This document shows positions 7,320 to 11,478 of a stretch of DNA of 11,478 nt, one piece after another. The number at the start of each line of letters is the position of its first letter. The first letter of the stretch is position 1. Below the pieces are notes generated by a model, which did not search any database, was not told the DNA's origin, and saw only the letters and a program-made list of their open reading frames with translations. Origin of the DNA: Bacillota bacterium (GTDB lineage Bacteria > Bacillota > Bacilli > Alicyclobacillales > SLC66); contig JAJZCJ010000084.1 in NCBI GenBank assembly GCA_021846145.1, positions 1-11,478 on the forward strand, written 5' to 3'. The position numbers and the translations under genes were made by a program.

Positions 7320-7339
7320 AAAATGGCTGACACCATTTT
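7320..7339. repeat. Inverted repeat AAAATGG/CCATTTT before the HD gene
   Basis: Perfect 7-bp arms with a 6-base loop, 46 bases upstream of the HD gene ATG. It could be an operator or a leader hairpin. No convincing promoter hexamers were found around it. It is not a terminator, since no T-run follows on either strand beyond the arm itself. Confidence 0.45.
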
Positions 7340-7435
7340 CAGGATGAGAACTCTTGTTATTTTATGTAAAATCGCTGAATACTAGTCGCTCGGTAGCAAC
7401 GCGCCGAGGTTACTTACGTCACTGGATAGGTGTGT

Positions 7436-7470
7436 AACAAAATAAGGACGGTTTGTGTTGCTAACCGACC
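7436..7470 (-). terminator. Intrinsic terminator after the chemoreceptor gene
   Basis: Reading the minus strand, GGTCGGTT (7470-7463) pairs with AACCGTCC (7453-7446) with one mismatch around a 9-base loop, followed by TTATTTTGTT. It lies about 40 bases past the chemoreceptor stop and before the HD gene, so the two minus-strand units are transcribed separately. Confidence 0.7.
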
Positions 7471-7507
7471 CGAGCATACCGAAAGTCAACTTGCACGAAT
7501 ATCTGCC

Positions 7508-8362
7508 TTAATGAAATTTATTCCATTCATTAATTTTCCCAACCGATGCGGAAACAGATGTAATCGAACTAGCTAACTCCTCGATGCTAGCCGTTATTTC
7601 TTCGGAAAGCGAAGAGTTTTGCGATGCATTATTGTTTACTTGATCAATCGATTGCTGGATAAAAGAGATTTGCGAATCAATTTCTTTCGTAGACGTCTTG
7701 GCTGCGGTTGCCAGCATACGTACTTCATTCGCCACTACCGAAAAACCTCGACCATATTCACCAGCACGAGCAGATTCAATGGCTGCGTTTAACCCTAAAA
7801 TTTGCGTTTGCATCGAAATATCATGAAGTAACCGACTCGCTTCTGCCATATTCTCAGATCGTTCATTTAATTGTTGAGCCACTGTCGCCAACTGTTCACC
7901 ATCAGAAACTAGCGTCATCGAAGATTCTGCAATCATGTGGCTTGCGGCGTCAATTTCTTGCATCGCATGGTTGATTTCATTTAGCTCTCGCCGTATTTCT
8001 TCCATGTGCGTTGTCGTATACCACCCAATCGCACCAATAATTTGACTGAGTTCATTCAATACAGGCGCAGCGTATCCCACGTAAGCGATACCAAGCGTGG
8101 AGTTTGCAAAATCAACAAATTTTGTATTTATACTTTTTTGTTGGATGGCCTCCGCAATCACCCATTTCGGATTAATCAAATCGTCCTTTCGGATTTTCAG
8201 ATCGAATTTTTCGCTGAATCCTGAATACAGCACCTTTTCCGTATCGCAAACGAGCAAACAATGCGGTTCGCGGATCATCAAAATCGAATGTAAGACTGGT
8301 GCGACTTGTAAAGCAGCATCAATCGTTGTTATTTCCATTTCCCCCAAGACTGCTGTTTCCAT
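7508..8362 (-). CDS. Soluble methyl-accepting chemotaxis protein, YfmS-like
   Basis: 284 aa with no transmembrane segment. Residues 1-120 form a compact sensor-like domain ([20 protein letters not shown] near the start, [20 protein letters not shown] near its end), then a helical linker. The signalling domain's conserved tip, [20 protein letters not shown], with [10 protein letters not shown] after it, is at about 189-218; this part docks CheA and CheW. Length and layout match Bacillus soluble receptors such as YfmS. The C-terminus ends at EWNKFH with no CheR/CheB tether. It would sense an internal ligand or bind a membrane receptor array; the ligand is unknown. The ATG at 8368 sits one base from AGGGGGA, so the next in-frame ATG, at 8362 with 7-base spacing, is the better start. 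No other chemotaxis gene is in the window. It has its own terminator downstream. Confidence 0.92.
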   Translation of the reverse strand: METAVLGEMEITTIDAALQVAPVLHSILMIREPHCLLVCDTEKVLYSGFSEKFDLKIRKDDLINPKWVIAEAIQQKSINTKFVDFANSTLGIAYVGYAAPVLNELSQIIGAIGWYTTTHMEEIRRELNEINHAMQEIDAASHMIAESSMTLVSDGEQLATVAQQLNERSENMAEASRLLHDISMQTQILGLNAAIESARAGEYGRGFSVVANEVRMLATAAKTSTKEIDSQISFIQQSIDQVNNNASQNSSLSEEITASIEELASSITSVSASVGKINEWNKFH

Positions 8363-8729
8363 GTTCATTCCCCCTAAACTTCATCGGAATCCCACCATCA
8401 GTATACAGCAGTCAGATTACTAAATTTCAAAGTTTTTCGTCATAACTTTCTCGGACAAAATGTGACAAATCACCAAAACAACTTTAAAATAAAAAAAGCA
8501 ACTTATCTATCTTAACTTTTAGATTCCCAATATACCCATCATACGATCGTAGAATATACTATTACTAATACGTCTAAAATAGCACTTACAACATCACTCG
8601 TTCACTATCCCTTCTGTTTTGTGCATCAACTGAGAGGATGAAAGGAATGGATTTCTCGCATTGCCATGATATCCACCACAGATTCTGTTTTCTTCGGTTC
8701 GAGTTCCTCTGTCAACCTCTGTGATAAGT
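8363..8729. other. 367-base region with no convincing gene
   Basis: AT-rich stretch between two minus-strand genes. It holds the chemoreceptor promoter candidate, a perfect 10-bp palindrome TACGATCGTA (8542-8551), a small GTGA-N4-TCAC palindrome at 8462-8473, and a short tandem CCTCTGT repeat near 8705-8722. On the plus strand, ATG at 8647 opens a 25-codon His/Cys-rich ORF to TGA at 8724 with GAGAGGA 8 bases upstream; there is no matching promoter, so I do not call it. No RNA gene was recognised. Confidence 0.5.
8400..8430 (-). promoter_or_regulatory. Candidate promoter of the chemoreceptor gene
   Basis: TTGAAA (8430-8425) and TATACT (8405-8400) on the minus strand, 19 bases apart. Each hexamer is one base off consensus but the spacer is longer than usual. 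The expected leader is about 30 bases before the ATG at 8362. No sigma-D motility-type promoter (TAAA-N15-GCCGATAA) was found. Confidence 0.35.
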
Positions 8730-9518
8730 TTAGAAAATAGCAAATGCTAAAAATCCAATCAACGCAATACCCCCAATCAAATGATCCCAACTCCCCCCCG
8801 TCTTGATCAAGTGCAATCCTACTCGTTTACCCCACGGCCAGAACAATGGCACGCCGCCAGTTGGCATGTCTGCGAGCATGTGCAGGAAATAACCAAGAAG
8901 CAGACCAGCAGGTGCAACCGTGGCGATGACGCCGACGTGATACTTGTCTAGCCAGTGAGTGATTCCCGCTCCTTCCATGACCGTGATCACGCTGACCGTG
9001 AAGACAAAGAATCCTGGTAAACTATGCGTAAACGTTCGATGTGTGGTAAACATCGCCCCGACGAGCCACGCCGTCAGGACGACCGCACCGCTGATGGGGA
9101 TGACATTCGTTAAGCCAGTGTATAACAATCCTGCACCGATTACGCCAAGTCCGACCCTGCGCATGATGTTTCTCTGCGTCCCAAACACAAAAGCCATGAT
9201 GAGCGCAATCATCCACGCGACAAGCGACGTCTGCTGATGCAACATGAGGACGAGGGCAACCATGCCGACGAAAATGGGGATGCCACCTAGACGTTCCACT
9301 TTGCGTGCCGCAAGTGAATTCTGCTGGTCGAGATCCACCACGGCTGACCCTATGATGGCCGCAACGACAAATGCGGCCTGTGCAACGATGACGTGCGGCA
9401 TGGCGTTCCAATTGCCGGTGACGAGCTGGCGCATTGGCTCCCACGCAGTGTGCAGGAAGAACGGAGCGGTCACGACTGCGCCGATGGCTCCAATGGACAT
9501 ATGCGTACGTCCAAGCAT
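8730..9518 (-). CDS. YdjM/DUF457-family membrane-bound metal-dependent hydrolase
   Basis: 262 aa, mostly hydrophobic, with several transmembrane helices. The metal-ligand pattern of the YdjM/DUF457 family is present: RTHMSIG (H6), a DLD in SAVVDLDQQNS (62-64), HRTFTHSLPG (H160, H165) and LHMLADMPTGGVPLFWP (H213, D217). It ends with a WDHLIGG segment and a final transmembrane helix. The family is related to phosphatidic-acid-phosphatase-like or zinc phospholipase-type membrane hydrolases; the substrate is not established. ATG at 9518 follows GAGGAGAC by 6 bases, an excellent ribosome binding site. E. coli ydjM is SOS-controlled, but I find no Bacillota LexA box (CGAAC-N4-GTTCG) here; instead an inverted repeat overlaps the promoter. 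GC content is clearly higher than in the phosphatase gene. Confidence 0.92.
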   Translation of the reverse strand: MLGRTHMSIGAIGAVVTAPFFLHTAWEPMRQLVTGNWNAMPHVIVAQAAFVVAAIIGSAVVDLDQQNSLAARKVERLGGIPIFVGMVALVLMLHQQTSLVAWMIALIMAFVFGTQRNIMRRVGLGVIGAGLLYTGLTNVIPISGAVVLTAWLVGAMFTTHRTFTHSLPGFFVFTVSVITVMEGAGITHWLDKYHVGVIATVAPAGLLLGYFLHMLADMPTGGVPLFWPWGKRVGLHLIKTGGSWDHLIGGIALIGFLAFAIF

Positions 9519-9541
9519 GTTTTCGTCTCCTCTATTACCAG

Positions 9542-9550
9542 ATTATCACA
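9542..9550 (-). promoter_or_regulatory. Extended -10 promoter element before the DUF457 gene
   Basis: Minus strand TGTGATAAT matches the extended -10 form TG-N-TATAAT with one mismatch, placing the start near 9535 and a short leader before the ribosome binding site at 9525-9532. There is no good -35, which is usual for extended -10 promoters. Confidence 0.4.
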
Positions 9551-9567
9551 TGTAAATCCACATGTGA
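9546..9567. promoter_or_regulatory. Inverted repeat TCACATGT-N6-ACATGTGA, probable operator
   Basis: Perfect 8-bp arms (9546-9553 and 9560-9567) around AAATCC. It overlaps the -10 element and the spacer of the DUF457 promoter, where a repressor would block polymerase. The arm order is the reverse of the CRP/FNR consensus (TGTGA-N6-TCACA), so it is not such a site. The regulator is unknown. Confidence 0.5.
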
Positions 9568-9605
9568 GGTGTTTGCATAGCGAGTATAAAACTTCATCAT
9601 CCAAT

Positions 9606-9627
9606 ACGCAAACGTACGTTCTGGCGT
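9606..9627. repeat. Imperfect palindrome ACGC..AACGTACGTT..GCGT
   Basis: A perfect 10-bp palindrome (9611-9620) is flanked by complementary ACGC (9606-9609) and GCGT (9624-9627). On the plus strand it runs into TTTT. It lies between the broken ABC gene and the DUF457 gene, both minus. It has no assigned role; it may be a protein site or a weak terminator. Confidence 0.35.
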
Positions 9628-9643
9628 TTTAGGTGGTATTTTT

Positions 9644-10027
9644 TCATTCAACATTTCCAGTCGCAAATTGACTGTAGTACAAATCAGAGTAAAATCCTCC
9701 TTTAGAAAGGAGTTCCGGATGGGTTCCTTGCTCGATCAATCTCCCCTTATTCATGACCAGTATCGTATCCGCATCCCGGAGGTCTTGGAGGAGACCGGGA
9801 TACACGTAGCTAAACTTTCTTATCGGGGAATTGTTAAGTGGTGAGATATTCGTTCTCCACTGTGTGTTTCGGGAGAATACACTCGTAGAGTATTGTAAGG
9901 ATCCAGTGAACAACTGATTTAACCCACTTGATGAACTTTGCAAAATGACGGTATTGTTTAGATTGCTGGCAACATGATAGATAATCAAAAAACATTTGTT
10001 TACACTACCTAAAAAAAGTCCGCCCAA
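9644..10027 (-). pseudogene. Remnant of an ABC exporter ATPase joined to unrelated sequence
   Basis: Only the last 44 codons (9776 down to 9644) are recognisable: RDADTILVMNKGRLIEQGTH and then GGFYSDLYYSQFA, the C-terminal end of an ABC exporter nucleotide-binding domain, just after the H-loop. The Walker A, Q-loop, signature, Walker B and H-loop histidine are all missing. Upstream codons (to 10027) read through without a stop and include one hydrophobic stretch near the start, but show no ABC match I can recognise. The start is a TTG with no ribosome binding site, and the frame is open back into the end of the dehydrogenase gene. A complete exporter would need about 570-600 codons, so this is a deletion remnant or rearrangement product. 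An inverted repeat lies exactly at the point where the ABC match begins. Confidence 0.75.
9773..9801. repeat. Inverted repeat at the ABC junction
   Basis: ATCCC (9773-9777) and GGTCT (9781-9785) pair with AGACC (9792-9796) and GGGAT (9797-9801), with a 3-base bulge and a 6-base loop. The ABC-matching sequence starts at about 9778, inside this repeat, so it may mark or have promoted the deletion endpoint. Confidence 0.5.
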
Positions 10028-10062
10028 TATTGAGCAGACGAGAACAAACTTGTTTATTATGC

Positions 10063-11016
10063 CTATTTCTCCATTGTCAAAACAGCTCTAAAACGCACTA
10101 ATCCGTGCATCATTCGTTCATAAGCTGTCGCGGCTTGCTCCAGTGAATATGTTTCGACCATAGGTTGAGCGTCGGTCAGCAAACTGAAGTCGATAGTTTC
10201 TTTCCTTGCGTTCGGAGTCGTCGCAATCCACCCCTGAATGCTTCTTCTTCCATGCAACAATTGCCCACCGAAAACCTGAATTGGCCCGTTAACCCCTGCG
10301 ACGATGATCAGTTTCCCGTCAAAACCCAACCCGTTTACCAATTGGGTAATCACTTGATTGTCCGGTGCCGTTACCAGGATTACTTTTGCTCCGCCCAGTT
10401 TTTGCAGCGCTTGTTCAACGTTAGTACTTTGGGTATCGATGAACACTTGCGCCCCCAACTTCATCGCCAACTCTTGTTTATCGGTGCTGCGGGAAAGCGC
10501 AACCGTCTTAAAACCCATACGGTTGGCATACTGAATCGCCATATGGCCAAGGCCACCAACTCCTTGAACGGCAACCAAGTCCCCTGGACGAGCACCAGAA
10601 TTACGCAGCGCGTCAAAGGTGGTAGAACCGGCGCAAAGTAGAGGAGCCCCCTCAATATCGTTCAACTCATCCGGTATGAGGATTAACTCTTCTGCCTTTG
10701 TAATCATGTATTCGGCATATCCGCCATCATAAGAGATCCCCGCTGGCCACCCCACGCCAACCCGCTCGCCAACTACATGCCCATCGACACCTGAGCCTAT
10801 TTGGTCAATAATCCCTATTATTTCATGTCCAGGAATGCGCGGGTATTCGATATTAGCAAATGCCCCTCCTTCTTTGACGATCGCATCTCCATGGCAAACA
10901 CCACAAGCCAGCACCTTGACCCTTACCTGCTCGTTCTTTGGTTCAGGATTCTCCCTGTGCACCAGTTCAAAATCTCCTCCTGGAGCACTCACTTGAATTG
11001 CCTTCATCAACGACAT
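10063..11016 (-). CDS. Zinc alcohol dehydrogenase lacking the structural-zinc lobe
   Basis: 317 aa of the medium-chain zinc dehydrogenase family (AdhA/AdhP/ADH-T type), which normally has about 337-341. Residues 1-104 form the GroES-like part: ACGVCHGD (C38), PGHE (H64, E65) and LLCAG (C128) supply the catalytic zinc ligands. The nucleotide-binding Rossmann domain has GVGGLGH (152-158). Family members carry a four-cysteine lobe (C-x2-C-x2-C-x7-C) after the GDRVG-W segment; here GERVGVGWPAGISYDGGYAEYM jumps straight across, so some 20-24 residues with all four cysteines are absent, in frame (around 10738-10749). The rest is intact. The enzyme would oxidise alcohols or reduce aldehydes with NAD(P)H in the cytoplasm. 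ATG at 11016 has only a weak GGATG upstream; ATG at 11007 is possible. A TATAGT -10 candidate is at 11054-11049. Confidence 0.92.
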   Translation of the reverse strand: MSLMKAIQVSAPGGDFELVHRENPEPKNEQVRVKVLACGVCHGDAIVKEGGAFANIEYPRIPGHEIIGIIDQIGSGVDGHVVGERVGVGWPAGISYDGGYAEYMITKAEELILIPDELNDIEGAPLLCAGSTTFDALRNSGARPGDLVAVQGVGGLGHMAIQYANRMGFKTVALSRSTDKQELAMKLGAQVFIDTQSTNVEQALQKLGGAKVILVTAPDNQVITQLVNGLGFDGKLIIVAGVNGPIQVFGGQLLHGRRSIQGWIATTPNARKETIDFSLLTDAQPMVETYSLEQAATAYERMMHGLVRFRAVLTMEK

Positions 11017-11201
11017 ACATGCACATCCATTCCGAAAATTTTATTTCGACTATAAAAACAGCTTGCTAATGCTAATGCCCCGCATACAGAGCGAACGCCT
11101 ATTTCTCGATGCTGGACATGCGCTTCTGGTGTATCTTGACGATCACAGGCTCGAATTCGCTTGCCGATCTCACGGAACACCGAAAGACATTTTCTGCTGC
11201 T
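11017..11201. other. Intergenic region upstream of the dehydrogenase gene
   Basis: It contains a candidate -10 TATAGT on the minus strand (11054-11049) with no good -35, preceded by a short tandem CATTAG repeat (11063-11078). On the plus strand a 51-codon ORF (ATG 11075 to TAA 11230) is open but has no ribosome binding site and runs into the gene at 11202, so I do not call it. No terminator was seen after the gene at 11202. Confidence 0.4.
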
Positions 11202-11462
11202 CTACTCCGATGATTTATTCAGCATCTTAATAAACTTGCCGAGATTAGTTTCTATTTTTTCTTTAGGTAGACCTTTCATTACGATGGATCCGGCCAATTT
11301 CGGATCGATCATCGCCGCAATTAGTAGATCCTCCATTCGGACGCCGTCTGATTTAAGAAGGCATAAGGAAACTTGCTCTGCGAGTCGAGGATTGGTTTTT
11401 AGAGACAGATCGATTTCAACATCATACGTCTTGCCTGTGTTTTTGCTTTTGACTTGCGTCAT
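11202..11462 (-). CDS. Hypothetical protein, possibly cut by the window edge
   Basis: At least 86 aa, mixed alpha/beta composition, beginning MTQVKSKNTGKTYDVEIDL and ending KFIKMLNKSSE, with no membrane segment. I recognise no family. The ATG at 11462 has only CAGGA one base upstream, too close to be a normal ribosome binding site, and the frame stays open to the end of the window (codons for RWSG precede the ATG). The true start may therefore lie outside. It is followed by the dehydrogenase gene on the same strand, 185 bases downstream. Confidence 0.6.
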   Translation of the reverse strand: MTQVKSKNTGKTYDVEIDLSLKTNPRLAEQVSLCLLKSDGVRMEDLLIAAMIDPKLAGSIVMKGLPKEKIETNLGKFIKMLNKSSE

Positions 11463-11478
11463 TCCTGACCAACGAAAT

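Noticed and set aside
7390..7415. CTCGG-N10-CCGAG hairpin as a riboswitch in the HD gene leader
   Set aside because: Only a 5-bp stem. I find no T-box, c-di-GMP or other known aptamer consensus around it.
8695..8715. GGTTCGAGTTCC as a tRNA T-arm or tRNA-type attachment site
   Set aside because: The flanking bases cannot form the 5-bp T-stem and no acceptor, anticodon or D-arm is present.
9022..9444. 140-codon ORF overlapping the DUF457 gene in another minus-strand frame
   Set aside because: Its Arg/His/Gly/Cys-rich product is typical of out-of-frame reading of GC-rich membrane protein DNA; the DUF457 frame has conserved motifs.
11075..11230. 51-codon plus-strand ORF before the hypothetical gene
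   Set aside because: No ribosome binding site, it runs antisense into the gene at 11202, and I recognise no similarity.
11100..11230. A second minus-strand frame following the gene at 11202 as a programmed frameshift extension (phage tail-chaperone style)
   Set aside because: No slippery sequence is visible at the overlap, the overlap is only a few codons, and there are no phage genes nearby.
1..11478. The window begins ATTTCGT and ends ACGAAAT, a 7-bp terminal inverted repeat
   Set aside because: Only seven bases match and the next bases differ. There is no transposase or element inside, so chance at arbitrary window ends is the simplest reading.

Overview
The window looks like a chromosomal segment of a Gram-positive, spore-former-type Bacillota, possibly an Alicyclobacillaceae-like acidophile (the family guess is weak). 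The basis is strong GGAG-type ribosome binding sites, frequent GTG/TTG starts, intrinsic terminators, an RsbU/SpoIIE-type phosphatase and a soluble YfmS-like chemoreceptor. There are no tRNA or rRNA genes, CRISPR arrays or complete insertion sequences. Base composition is uneven: counting two sample 60-base lines gave about 32% GC in the phosphatase gene (1621-1680) and about 62% in the DUF457 membrane gene (9061-9120). This fits an accessory, patchwork region.

Left part (1-3926, plus strand). A non-coding stretch with a stem-loop leads to a possible 39-aa gene with a good ribosome binding site. Its end overlaps the promoter of a cytoplasmic YceI-family lipocalin-like protein. That promoter has its -10 box enclosed by a perfect 9-bp inverted repeat, an apparent repressor site. 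A terminator follows YceI. Next comes a small basic protein gene 24 bases ahead of an 861-aa membrane-anchored sensor phosphatase (two transmembrane segments, extracytoplasmic sensor, probable GAF-like region, PAS, SpoIIE/PP2C domain).

Middle part (3940-8362, minus strand). A polytopic GT-C-like membrane protein converges on the phosphatase gene and is preceded by a 63-aa ORF of unknown function. Then come an UlaG-like metallo-beta-lactamase-fold hydrolase and, 30 bases upstream of it, a YfbR-like HD phosphohydrolase; these two probably form an operon. A terminated monocistronic gene for a soluble methyl-accepting chemotaxis protein follows.

Right part (8363-11478, minus strand). A 367-base stretch without a convincing gene precedes a YdjM/DUF457 membrane protein whose promoter overlaps an 8-bp inverted repeat. 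Beyond it lie the tail of a broken ABC exporter gene, joined to unrelated sequence at a small inverted repeat, and a zinc alcohol dehydrogenase that has lost the whole four-cysteine structural-zinc lobe. Last is an unrecognised small protein that may continue past the window edge.

No single multi-gene system is evident. The best leads are the structural-zinc-less dehydrogenase, the YceI operator with its overlapping small ORF, and the two-gene sensor-phosphatase unit without adjacent partner-switch genes.
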